Assembly: GCA_016210295.1 (NCBI GenBank)
Contig: JACQUM010000165.1
Coordinates: 1 to 10,829, forward strand
Reading direction: 5' to 3'
Source: Chloroflexota bacterium
Lineage (GTDB): Bacteria; Chloroflexota; Dehalococcoidia; UBA6926; JACQUM01
DNA length: 10,829 bases
Shown here: in pieces, positions 1-6,091 of the stretch
Position numbering within the stretch: position 1 is the first letter of the stretch
How the letters are laid out: every line of letters starts with the position of its first letter
The notes under the pieces: model-generated
The model's database searches: none
What the model was told of the DNA's origin: nothing
The model's input: only the letters and a program-made list of their open reading frames with translations
Position numbers and translations under genes: made by a program

Positions 1-282
1 GCGTATAACGCCCTGCGCGAGGAGGGGAGAAGGATCGGCTGGTGCTATACCATGTACCTCCATCCCCTGCCTCCCAGGTTGCTGGAGGAGCTTCGCAAGA
101 AGGAACTGGTCATCGTGCCCGAGCTCAACTACCAGGGACAGTTCTCCAGCTACCTGCGCTCCCTGGGGGTGCGGGCCGAGTCCATCACCCAATATACGGG
201 TCTCCCCTTCAAAGTCAGGGACCTAGTACGAAAGGTCACGGAAAAAGTGGATTCCCACAAGAGGGTGGCGGTGCGTCTATGA
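1..282 (+). CDS. 2-oxoacid:ferredoxin oxidoreductase, alpha subunit (C-terminal part)
   Basis: The reading frame is open from the first base of the window and ends at TGA 280-282, so only the last 93 residues are present. The fragment contains a helix rich in Lys and Glu, then VIVPELNYQGQF and a C-terminal stretch with ITQYTGLPF. This is the usual end of KorA/PorA-type alpha subunits, where the conserved 'E.N..GQ' segment precedes a short tail. With the beta subunit the enzyme decarboxylates a 2-oxoacid to acyl-CoA and reduces ferredoxin in the cytoplasm. The 4-bp ATGA overlap with the next gene indicates translational coupling. The substrate (2-oxoglutarate, pyruvate or a branched-chain oxoacid) cannot be decided from this fragment. 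The ATG at 52 is internal and not the gene start. Confidence 0.88.
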   Translation, partial: AYNALREEGRRIGWCYTMYLHPLPPRLLEELRKKELVIVPELNYQGQFSSYLRSLGVRAESITQYTGLPFKVRDLVRKVTEKVDSHKRVAVRL

Positions 283-1145
283 GCAAGAAGAACCCGGAAT
301 ACGACTTCAAGTGGTGCCCAGGCTGCGGCGACTTCGGCGTCAAGCGGGCCATCGAGATGGCCGTTCAGGCGCGCCGGGTGCGCACGGAGTTGCCCATGGA
401 AAACAACGTCGTCATCGCAGGCATCGGCTGCTCCGGCAACATGGCCCACCTCCTGGACGGCGATCAGCCCTTCGGCTTCCACGGCATCCACGGGAGGACG
501 CTCCCCGTCGCCCTGGGGGTCAAGATGGCCAACCCCGGCCTCAACGTCCTGGTCGTCGCAGGCGACGGGGACTTCCTGAGCATCGGGATGGAGCACATCG
601 CCCCGCAGGCCCAGCGCAACCTCAACGTGGCCTGCGTCATCATGGACAACGGAGTCTACGGGCTCACCAAGGGGCAGAGCTCTCCAACGACCCAGCAGGG
701 GACCGTGACCCCCTCCACCCCGTACGGAAAGATGGAGACTGCCCTCAACCCCCTGGAGTACTACCTCAGCCTGGGCATCTCCTTCGTCGCCTCGGCCTAC
801 TCCAGCAACGTTCGGGGCATGGCCAAGCTCATCGAGGAAGCCATGGACTTCCCCGGCTTCGCTATCGTCCATGTGCAGTCCCCCTGCACGACCTACAACG
901 ACACCTACGAGCTCCTCAAGGGGAACGAGAAGAAGGGAATCGCTCCGCTCACCTACGACGTGCCGGTTCAGCACGACCCCACAGACCGGGAGAAGGCCCT
1001 GAAGCTGGCCAAGGCACCGGGGATCCCCATCGGTCTCCTCTACAAAGCACCGGAGTCCATCCCCTTCGAGCAGCGCTATCGCAAGGGCCTATCCAACGCC
1101 AAAGCGAGCTCCGTGGAGAGGCTCCTGGACGGCCTGCGCATCTAA
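279..1145 (+). CDS. 2-oxoacid:ferredoxin oxidoreductase, beta subunit
   Basis: This 288-residue protein is the thiamine-diphosphate and iron-sulfur subunit of a 2-oxoacid:ferredoxin oxidoreductase. WCPGCG near residues 12-17 gives Cys13 and Cys16, GIGCSG gives Cys51, and SPCTTYN gives Cys203; this spacing matches the four 4Fe-4S ligands of two-subunit OFOR beta chains. The TPP/Mg motif runs from GDGD (95-98) through N124 and Y127 to TKGQSSPT (130-137). The family length is about 280-300, so the gene is complete. I chose ATG 279 because it overlaps the alpha stop as ATGA, has GAGGGTGG about ten bases upstream, and puts the Cys motif at the expected distance from the N-terminus. The frame is open further upstream, but that stretch lies inside the alpha gene. 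A KorB-like assignment is likely; the substrate remains open. Confidence 0.95.
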   Translation: MSKKNPEYDFKWCPGCGDFGVKRAIEMAVQARRVRTELPMENNVVIAGIGCSGNMAHLLDGDQPFGFHGIHGRTLPVALGVKMANPGLNVLVVAGDGDFLSIGMEHIAPQAQRNLNVACVIMDNGVYGLTKGQSSPTTQQGTVTPSTPYGKMETALNPLEYYLSLGISFVASAYSSNVRGMAKLIEEAMDFPGFAIVHVQSPCTTYNDTYELLKGNEKKGIAPLTYDVPVQHDPTDREKALKLAKAPGIPIGLLYKAPESIPFEQRYRKGLSNAKASSVERLLDGLRI

Positions 1146-1171
1146 CGGAACACCATCGCCAAAGAGCCAGC

Positions 1172-1198
1172 AAGAGGGGGTGCGCACCCTCTTTTGTT
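1172..1198 (+). terminator. Hairpin terminator after the oxidoreductase operon
   Basis: About 27 bases after the beta-subunit stop, AAGA + GGG + TGC pairs with GCA + CCC + TCTT around the palindrome GGGTGCGCACCC (1178-1189), with a two-G bulge. CTTTTGTT follows directly. Stem plus T-run fits a Rho-independent terminator for the alpha/beta operon. The T-run is short and broken by one G. Confidence 0.7.
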
Positions 1199-1254
1199 CC
1201 CATCGGCGGAGTGCGCGCTAGCCTTCTCGACGGGAAACCGGCACACTGGTCTCG

Positions 1255-2478
1255 ATGAGCCAGACCCTGGACGAGCGGATCAGAGAACGCATCCGGCGTG
1301 ACGGGCCTCTTCCCTTCGTCGATTTCATGCGCCTCGCCCTGTATGACCCGGAGGGCGGCTACTACACGTCCTCGCGCCAGCGCATCGGCCCCGAGGGCGA
1401 TTTCTACACCGCCCCCACCACCCACCCCGGCTTCGGTGCCCTGCTCGCCCTCCACCTGGAGCGCATGTGGCACCTCCTGGACGAGCCCGCCCGCTTCACC
1501 GTCCTGGAGGGGGGAGGAGGCAAGGGACTCCTCGCCGCAGACGCCCTACGATACAGTCGCCACCTCACCCCGGTCTTCTGCGCGGCGCTCGACTACTGGG
1601 TCCTGGAGCAGGAAAGGCGGGGGCACGCGCGTCTCAGCGAAGACGGGACTCACGTGGAGATCGCCTGGGAGCCGACGACGGACCTGCCTTCCTTCTCCGT
1701 CGGGTGCTTCCTCTCCAACGAGCTTTTCGACGCCTTCCCCCGGCACCGGGTCGCCATGCAGGGGGGACAGCTCTCCGAACTGTACGTCGACCTCTCCGGG
1801 GACTCCTTCATCGAGGTGGTCGGCGCCCCGTCCACGGCCCGCTTGGCCGATTACTTCCGGTGGGTAGATGTCCAACTCGCCGAGGGGTGCAAGGCCGAGG
1901 TGGACCTGGAGGGGCCCCTATTCCTCCGCAGGATCGCCCGAAGCCTGGGGAGAGGGTTCATCCTCACCATAGACTACGGCTATACCGCCCAGGACCTCTA
2001 CAGCCCCCGGCGACGACAAGGCACCCTCCTGTGCTATTACAAGCACACCTCTTCGCCCAGCCCCTACATCCGCATCGGGAGACAGGACATCACCGCCCAT
2101 GTCGACTTCACCGCCCTGGGCAAGGTCGGCGAGGAAGAAGGGCTCCGGGTGGAGGGCCTCATGACCCAGCAGCGGTACGTCAAGCGCCTGGGCATCCAGA
2201 GCTTTCTGGACGGCCTGAGGGCCCTGGACCTTCCGCCGCCCGCCCTCATGGCGAATCGCATGGCGTTGCTGGAGCTGACTCGGCCGGAAGGGTTCGGCCA
2301 GTTCGGCGTCCTCCTCCACTCGAAGGGGTTGGACCCGCAGCCGCCCGCCGACGAACTCTTTACCACCCGCCTGCGCGGTGGCTTGGGAGACCTCCCCGTC
2401 CCCCTCTTGACGCCGGAGCACATGCCTCTGCTCCAGGGCCGCTATGCGCACTACGCCCAGCCCTTCACCCTGACGTAG
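1255..2478 (+). CDS. SAM-dependent methyltransferase, MidA/NDUFAF7 family (COG1565)
   Basis: This 407-residue protein matches the MidA/NDUFAF7 class I methyltransferase family along its whole length. The N-terminal block has GPLPF (17-21), LALYDPEGGYY (27-37) and GDFYTAP (48-54). The glycine-rich SAM loop is LEGGGGKG (84-91), SNELFDAFPRHR follows near 154-165, LTIDYGY lies near 238-243, and QDITAHVDFTAL near 277-288. All are hallmarks of the family. Eukaryotic NDUFAF7 dimethylates an arginine of complex I; the bacterial substrate is generally unknown, so protein arginine methylation is inference only. The common P in the SAM loop (ELGPGRG) is G here. An in-frame stop at 1219 limits the 5' end, and ATG 1255 is the first ATG after it. 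No clear Shine-Dalgarno sequence is visible, so the transcript may be nearly leaderless. The gene stands alone between a terminator and a promoter. Confidence 0.92.
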   Translation: MSQTLDERIRERIRRDGPLPFVDFMRLALYDPEGGYYTSSRQRIGPEGDFYTAPTTHPGFGALLALHLERMWHLLDEPARFTVLEGGGGKGLLAADALRYSRHLTPVFCAALDYWVLEQERRGHARLSEDGTHVEIAWEPTTDLPSFSVGCFLSNELFDAFPRHRVAMQGGQLSELYVDLSGDSFIEVVGAPSTARLADYFRWVDVQLAEGCKAEVDLEGPLFLRRIARSLGRGFILTIDYGYTAQDLYSPRRRQGTLLCYYKHTSSPSPYIRIGRQDITAHVDFTALGKVGEEEGLRVEGLMTQQRYVKRLGIQSFLDGLRALDLPPPALMANRMALLELTRPEGFGQFGVLLHSKGLDPQPPADELFTTRLRGGLGDLPVPLLTPEHMPLLQGRYAHYAQPFTLT

Positions 2479-2584
2479 AGAAACTAGCAGCCTTCCCGGT
2501 GGCAAGAACATCGGCGTATTCCAAGGGACGACGGTGTTATGCCGTTCATTTCTGGCCCATTCTGGTCTTGCTGGGAGGGGGGAC

Positions 2585-2612
2585 TTGACATTTATGGTAG
2601 TAGGTTTATAGT
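2585..2612 (+). promoter_or_regulatory. Strong sigma70-type promoter for the GNAT / CNB-like pair
   Basis: A perfect -35 TTGACA (2585-2590) and TATAGT (2607-2612) are separated by 16 bp, in an A/T-rich patch that stands out from the GC-rich surroundings. Transcription would start near 2619, about 80 bases before the chosen GNAT start. This is the clearest + strand promoter in the window. Confidence 0.78.
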
Positions 2613-2698
2613 AAGTACGTCTGGGAGGAATGATTGGACTTGTGACAGGCGGCACAAAGCAGTCTCCCGAGAACGGGCAAACAAAGGAGGCATGCGCT

Positions 2699-3298
2699 AT
2701 GGACCGCATCGTAGAGCTTCGGCCTCTCAGTCGAAACGACGTCCGTCGCGTCGCCCAATGGCTCCAGGATGACGCCGTCGCCAGTCTTTGGTTCGGGAGA
2801 TACCCCACGGGCGAGCCGGTCCACCTCGGCTGTCTCCCCCACGAGATGCTCAAGGCATCCGAGATAGAGTTCTATCGCGTCCTCACGGACAGGCATCGGC
2901 GCATCTATTCCATCTACGATTCCATTCTCGGCCACATCGGAGAGGCCCATCTCGTGGACGAAGAGGCGCTGGGGAACGTGGAGCTCGCTCTTCTCATTGG
3001 CCGACGGGACCTGTGGGGACAGGGGTACGGAAAGGCCGCCTTCTCCGAGATGCTTTCCCTTGCCTTCGACCAACTGGAGCGCCAGCGGTCCTGGGTGGAC
3101 GTGCCCGAGGACAACGTCCGAGCCCTTCGTCTTTGCGAGTCGGTCGGGTTCCAGGTGGAAGGCCGTCTCCGCCAGAGCCGCCCACGCCCCAACGGCCAGA
3201 GGGTCGACTCCATCGTCATGGGCCTGCTGGCCGAGGAGTACTACAGACGTCTGGAGCAGGAGAGAGGCGAGGAGGAACTAGTCGTCGGCGTCGCCTAG
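2699..3298 (+). CDS. GNAT family N-acetyltransferase (RimJ/RimL-like)
   Basis: This 199-residue cytoplasmic protein has the GNAT fold and transfers an acetyl group from acetyl-CoA to an amine. The acetyl-CoA pyrophosphate loop (motif A) is GRRDLWGQGYGKAA at 101-114, with the R/Q-x-x-G-x-G/A pattern. The motif B region follows as DNVRALRLCESVGFQVEG (138-155), the usual N-x-x-x-x-x-x-Y/C-E-x-x-G-F signature. This layout is typical of RimJ/RimL-like enzymes acting on protein N-termini or aminoglycosides, but the substrate cannot be read from sequence. ATG 2699 was chosen because AAAGGAGG (2683-2690) lies 8 bases upstream. An in-frame ATG at 2630 would add 23 residues that look unlike the family, and its GGAGG sits only one base away, too close to work normally. 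The next gene starts 35 bases downstream, so the two are probably cotranscribed. Confidence 0.88.
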   Translation: MDRIVELRPLSRNDVRRVAQWLQDDAVASLWFGRYPTGEPVHLGCLPHEMLKASEIEFYRVLTDRHRRIYSIYDSILGHIGEAHLVDEEALGNVELALLIGRRDLWGQGYGKAAFSEMLSLAFDQLERQRSWVDVPEDNVRALRLCESVGFQVEGRLRQSRPRPNGQRVDSIVMGLLAEEYYRRLEQERGEEELVVGVA

Positions 3299-3333
3299 AG
3301 CTCCCCGTCGGACTCCGCCAAAGGAGGACGAAG

Positions 3334-4095
3334 ATGGTGACCAGCAATCGGAGCGAAGTGATATGGGTCGTAGGCACCTTCGTGCTGAGTTTCCTTCTGA
3401 TGACCGCGCTCCTGCTCAGCAACATGAGCGTCTACATCCTGGGCCCCGCGGTCCTGGCAGGCATGATCTTCACCTTCGTGGCTGTCGCCGTGTGGGGAAT
3501 GGCCCGCTGGTCGTCCCGAGCGCGCCGGATGCCGGAGCCCTCTAAGGCTATGCCAAGCATCTCCGAGGCGCAGTCCGTAAAGGCGCCTGCCGCTACCGGC
3601 GCCCTGACGACGGGGGATCTGGCCGCCTCCCTGGGCCGGGTAGACATCTTCCGCGAGCTTTCGCGAGAGCAGCTACAGGTGGTCGCTTCCCTGGCCGAGG
3701 AGGCAATGATATCCCAGGGGGAGACCCTCGGAAAGCGGGGCGAGCTCGGCGACGCTCTCTACGCCCTCCTCGAAGGCCACGTGGAGTTCACCGCTGGCGT
3801 TGGCGAGCCGGAGATCACTCTGCGCGTGGCGGGGCCGGGGGAGGCGTTGCCTCTTGCCTCCGTCCTGGGCGAGGGACGGCTTGTGACGACGGCGCAGGCC
3901 ATCACCGACATTCGTGCCCTTCGGTTCTCGCGGCACCGGTTCATGGAGCTGTGCGCGGCGCGTCCCGACATCGGCGCCCACATCTACCGCTCCATCGCCG
4001 AGGTTGCCCTGGAGCGCTACGGCAAAACGGTGGCCCGCTTAACAGACACGGTCGCCTACGCCCTGGACCAGGTGGATTTCTGGGCCAACGTGTAG
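3334..4095 (+). CDS. Membrane-anchored cyclic-nucleotide-binding-like protein (degenerate pocket)
   Basis: This 253-residue protein has two hydrophobic helices at about residues 9-30 and 33-57, a linker (60-100), and one cyclic-nucleotide-binding-type beta-barrel domain at about 104-225. The domain starts DIFRELSREQLQ and contains GDALYALLEGHVEF (139-152), both standard Crp/CNB signatures. In the phosphate-binding cassette, where families that bind cAMP or cGMP carry F-G-E-x-A-L and R-S/T-A, this protein reads ALPLASVLGEGRLVTTAQA. The Glu and Arg ligands are missing, so it probably does not bind cyclic nucleotides in the usual way. There is no HTH domain, so it is not a Crp-type transcription factor. 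AAAGGAGG at 3320-3327, 6 bases before ATG 3334, fixes the start. It likely sits in the membrane with its domain in the cytoplasm. Function unknown. Confidence 0.82.
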   Translation: MVTSNRSEVIWVVGTFVLSFLLMTALLLSNMSVYILGPAVLAGMIFTFVAVAVWGMARWSSRARRMPEPSKAMPSISEAQSVKAPAATGALTTGDLAASLGRVDIFRELSREQLQVVASLAEEAMISQGETLGKRGELGDALYALLEGHVEFTAGVGEPEITLRVAGPGEALPLASVLGEGRLVTTAQAITDIRALRFSRHRFMELCAARPDIGAHIYRSIAEVALERYGKTVARLTDTVAYALDQVDFWANV

Positions 4096-4103
4096 CGAAC
4101 TTT

Positions 4104-4121
4104 GGCTGACCTTTTTCAGCC
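4104..4121. other. Small hairpin between convergent genes
   Basis: GGCTGA (4104-4109) and TCAGCC (4116-4121) form a 6-bp stem with a 6-base loop. It lies between the stop of the CNB-like gene and the end of the convergent STAS-like gene, and its right arm contains that gene's stop codon. A competing stem, CAGCC-TAC-GGCTG (4117-4129), overlaps it. There is no T-run after the stem on either strand, so a terminator role is only possible. Confidence 0.3.
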
Positions 4122-4472
4122 TACGGCTGGCGTATACTGCCTTGTAACGACCCAGGCTCCCCCTCGATCTTCGACAATGCGGAGGGCATGTGCTCTGTCC
4201 ACGGCCTCAAACTTCGCCGATAGCCGAGTGGGAGGGTTCAGAAACACGATGCTCAGTCGGCTCTGAGGCCCACTCCCAATACATTCCTCAAGAACTGCCA
4301 AGATCTCGTCAACAAAGGAGGGCGTGACTCCTGCAACGTCCGTGAAATCAAGAATCACCTCACCGTCGCCTGCGGCAAAGGCGGCTGCTAATGCCGGCTG
4401 GATGCTTCTGGCGGATTCGCGAGTCACAAGAACACGTTCGGGAAGCAGGTCGTAGATTCTGACGCGCGCCAT
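4116..4472 (-). CDS. STAS-like domain protein (DUF4325 type)
   Basis: This 118-residue protein is a single small alpha/beta domain. The core runs VILDFTDVAGVTPSFVDEILAVL at about 38-60, where LDF-x-x-V, then S/T-x-x-F-x-D/E-E, is the signature of the DUF4325 STAS-like family. A further strand (LSIVFLNPP) and helix follow. STAS-like domains usually bind partner proteins, often in anti-sigma or kinase switches; DUF4325 proteins have no settled function. The start could be GTG 4478 or ATG 4472. I prefer ATG 4472 because AGAGG lies 7 bases upstream, while the same motif is only one base from the GTG. The membrane-protein gene lies upstream on the same strand, separated by repeat copy 1, and may share a transcript. 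The DNA is poorer in GC than the flanks. Confidence 0.78.
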   Translation of the reverse strand: MARVRIYDLLPERVLVTRESARSIQPALAAAFAAGDGEVILDFTDVAGVTPSFVDEILAVLEECIGSGPQSRLSIVFLNPPTRLSAKFEAVDRAHALRIVEDRGGAWVVTRQYTPAVG

Positions 4473-4483
4473 CTCCACCCCTC

Positions 4484-4637
4484 TGCAGGTTGATGAAAAA
4501 ACCTATCGACCATCCCGCGCCCCTTCCTGGCCAGGAAGGGGCGCGGGAATTGTATCTGGGGGTCACCACCAGACCCTCGCCAGAGTCCCGACCATCGGGA
4601 CTCTGGACCCCTCTTTTTCAGCGCTCTGTCAGCTCTA
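4484..4637 (-). mobile_element. MITE-like palindromic repeat, copy 1
   Basis: About 154 bp, read on the minus strand, sharing ordered blocks with copy 2 at 8608-8789. These are GCTGAAAAAG near one end, TCCCGA/TCGGGA arms, CCCCCAGATA (plus-strand 4553-4562), CCCTTCCTGG, GGGATGGTCGA (plus-strand 4506-4516) and a terminal T-run + CA + CCTGC. It contains a perfect 36-bp palindrome with no loop (4513-4548) and a perfect 12-bp hairpin with a 3-base loop (4580-4591 with 4595-4606). Its ends are imperfect inverted repeats, and no coding capacity is visible, which suggests a non-autonomous element. It sits between the membrane-protein stop (TAG 4637-4635, the first three bases of the element) and the STAS-like gene. 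Confidence 0.75.
4513..4548. repeat. 36-bp perfect palindrome inside repeat copy 1
   Basis: An 18-base arm (4513-4530, ending CCCTTCCTGG) is followed immediately by its exact reverse complement (4531-4548, starting CCAGGAAGGG). It would extrude as a long cruciform or form a very stable RNA hairpin. In copy 2 the same centre is interrupted by other sequence. Confidence 0.92.
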
Positions 4638-5642
4638 AATGTGGAGGGCCTGACGCTGAGTCTTTTGTATCAGATAAAAGCCACCCACAACTTGAGGCAG
4701 TCCGACGACACCACCCAGCAAGGCCGGGATCAGCAAGGCCGCGATCGATCCGTAATTCCATCCGTAATTCCAAGCCAGGAAGGACGCGACCAGAAGAGGA
4801 CCGAGCCCTTCTATCACACCTATGCTGCCAGCCAGCCTTGATCCGAGCGGAGCCGTCATGCGATAGCCCTGCAACCACAGGAAGATGGCGAGGATCCATA
4901 GCAGGGGCATGAGGTAGCCTCCAGACCGGCTGATTTCGGTCTCCGTGATGGCCAAGCCGAATCCGAGGGCGTAGGCAGCTGAAAAGATGGCGAGACTACC
5001 CACGGACAGAAGCAACATTTTCGTTCGTGCTCTACCGTCTTTGGCCGATGCAACGGTAGTTGCTCGTGCCCCTCTTCGCATGAAAACACTCAAGATCACT
5101 CCGATGGCCCCGAACAAGCCTCCATACAGCCCCAGAGCGAAGGGCTCTGCGCCATGCATCACTGCAGCCACTCCATCGTGCAGTAAGATTGCTTGCAATC
5201 TTACTGTCGCTGAAGAAGAGGATTCCGTATTGTCAATGACTAAATGATACTTGGTGTATGTGAGCTCTTGGTCGTATTCACCTGACCAAACATGTACCGG
5301 GCAGCAGAAGATGAGGAGATTTAACCGGCCTGTGCCGACTTTGCCTGAGGAATAAAGGGGAGATGAAGGTTGTCCGCTAGCATACTTAGAGAAAGTTTGA
5401 TCGTCCATCACAAGCGCGGTGACGATGCTACCTTGAGGAGCGATAACATCAAAACTGCCAACGACCCTGTGGTAATGAATGGACAGCGGAAATTCCACAA
5501 ACTGGCGCGGCTGGACCTCTATCGTCGTGTCTGCAATGGGGAAATCCGGATGAGCATATACGGGCTCTGGAATAGCGATAAGTGAGCAAGTGATTAGAAT
5601 CAGGGGCAGTCGGGCTAGCAGTTTTGATGTTACAGAGCTCAC
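4635..5642 (-). CDS. Secreted-domain five-helix membrane protein, unknown function
   Basis: This 335-residue protein begins with a signal peptide (LPLILITCSLIAI, predicted cut after VYA at 30). An extracytoplasmic beta-rich domain follows at about 31-155. Five hydrophobic helices lie near 166-188, 208-231, 244-260, 272-291 and 297-325. Within the outer domain, ALVMDDQTFSKY, then YSSGKVGTGRLNLL, then YHLVIDNTESSSS resembles the strand pattern of GOLD/emp24-like beta sandwiches ('YyLVfDN'); this is a loose likeness, not a family assignment. The start is GTG 5642, supported by GGGAGG (5649-5654) 6 bases upstream; a nearby ATG is followed at once by a stop. A weak -10-like TATAGT lies at 5697-5702 on the minus strand. 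The last helices contain two in-frame tandem duplications. GC is low locally. It may be cotranscribed with the STAS-like gene. Confidence 0.72.
   Translation of the reverse strand: MSSVTSKLLARLPLILITCSLIAIPEPVYAHPDFPIADTTIEVQPRQFVEFPLSIHYHRVVGSFDVIAPQGSIVTALVMDDQTFSKYASGQPSSPLYSSGKVGTGRLNLLIFCCPVHVWSGEYDQELTYTKYHLVIDNTESSSSATVRLQAILLHDGVAAVMHGAEPFALGLYGGLFGAIGVILSVFMRRGARATTVASAKDGRARTKMLLLSVGSLAIFSAAYALGFGLAITETEISRSGGYLMPLLWILAIFLWLQGYRMTAPLGSRLAGSIGVIEGLGPLLVASFLAWNYGWNYGSIAALLIPALLGGVVGLPQVVGGFYLIQKTQRQALHI
4716..4772. repeat. Two adjacent in-frame tandem micro-duplications
   Basis: CAGCAAGGCCGGGAT (4716-4730) is followed by a copy differing in one base (4731-4745), and ATCCGTAATTCC occurs twice in a row (4748-4759 and 4760-4771). 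On the minus strand they encode WNYG-WNYG and IAALL-IPALL in the last two membrane helices of the preceding protein. Confidence 0.9.
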
Positions 5643-5681
5643 TGCATACCTCCCACTCAGTTGGACAGGGGAGAGGCCAAA

Positions 5682-5987
5682 CTACGAGAGAGCCCTACTA
5701 TACCCCTGGAGTTTACCATGTATGCTTTCTCTGAGCGCCACCTTTCGGTTTCCTAGGGTGCCTCTGTGTAGCCAGTTGACACCTCTGCCGGAGTCCGGCA
5801 GCCCAGGGGCTGGAACCAATACCGGTCGGGAGAGGCAACGCAGCACCTCCTCCGGCCCGTGCTCCTCCGCGATCACCCGGACCATCTCCCCACCCAGCCA
5901 CACCATCCGGTGAAAGAGCCAGGGGGGAGCCTTGCCTCCGTGGAGAGGAAGCTGCGCCGTGCCAGTCCGCTGCGATGGAGAGACCAT
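5682..5987 (-). pseudogene. DUF763 gene remnant (truncated, frameshifted)
   Basis: The N-terminal part, read from ATG 5987, has RTGTAQLPLHGGKAPPWLF, then RMVWLGGEMVRVIAEEHGP-EEVLRCLS. This is the strongly conserved start of DUF763 proteins, found mostly in archaea and thermophilic or anaerobic bacteria and normally about 350-400 residues long. After LSRP the frame goes wrong. The conserved YWFQPLGC is readable only in the neighbouring frame (near 5805-5830), and a VNWLHRG segment that resembles FDWHSSG is back in the first frame. At least two frameshifts are therefore needed. The open frame stops at 5682 after roughly 100 residues, and nothing recognisable as the rest of the family follows before the membrane-protein gene. 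I read this as a dead gene cut short by rearrangement. It is divergent from the HTH regulator. Confidence 0.8.
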
Positions 5988-5997
5988 GGCACTGCCA

Positions 5998-6026
5998 TTG
6001 TACAAGAGGTCTAGAACATTTAATCT
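5998..6026 (+). promoter_or_regulatory. Candidate promoter of the HTH-DUF4287-recF operon
   Basis: TTGTAC (5998-6003) and TAATCT (6021-6026) are 17 bp apart. Both match the sigma70 consensus only in part. The spacer contains the 11-mer AGGTCTAGAAC (6007-6017), also found at the ftsZ promoter. Confidence 0.45.
6007..6017 (+). promoter_or_regulatory. Candidate operator, 11-mer shared with the ftsZ promoter
   Basis: AGGTCTAGAAC occurs here and at 10690-10700. It is a near-palindrome around CTAG. A related, partly inverted TTCTACC follows at 6026-6032. The position between -35 and -10 is typical for regulator binding. Binding by the adjacent HTH protein is inference. Confidence 0.45.
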
Positions 6027-6091
6027 TCTACCGAGCTACGGCGACGCGTAGTAGAGTAGAAGCAGATTTTCGGAGATTTCTCGGAGGGCAA

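Noticed and set aside
42..278. Upstream extension of the beta-subunit frame to ATG 42
   Set aside because: It overlaps the end of the alpha subunit, carries no family sequence, and ATG 279 has the typical ATGA coupling.
150..974. Long minus-strand open frame opposite the oxidoreductase beta gene
   Set aside because: Shadow of a GC-rich gene: no family motifs, no ribosome site, and the opposite strand is clearly coding with conserved Cys and TPP motifs.
2490..2580. Search for a terminator after the methyltransferase
   Set aside because: Only a 4-bp ACGG/CCGT stem without a T-run was found, too weak to call.
1467..2588. Long second-frame open stretch inside the methyltransferase gene
   Set aside because: Arg/Pro/Gly-rich composition typical of an out-of-frame reading in GC-rich DNA.
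2630..2698. N-terminal extension of the GNAT gene from ATG 2630, or a separate leader peptide
   Set aside because: GGAGG is one base from this ATG, the residues do not look like the family, and a perfect Shine-Dalgarno serves ATG 2699. No stop separates it, so it is not an independent leader.
1918..2853. Minus-strand open frame across the methyltransferase end, promoter and GNAT start
   Set aside because: It crosses a clear promoter and two real genes, and its translation has no recognisable domain.
4580..4620. Hairpin 4580-4606 followed by CTCTTTTT read as a + strand terminator
   Set aside because: No + strand gene ends upstream of it; the structure is explained as part of repeat copy 1.
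5975..6091. N-terminal extension of the HTH regulator to ATG 5975
   Set aside because: It would place the candidate promoter inside the coding region, and the 39 added residues have no conserved features; GTG 6092 with GGAGGG fits better.
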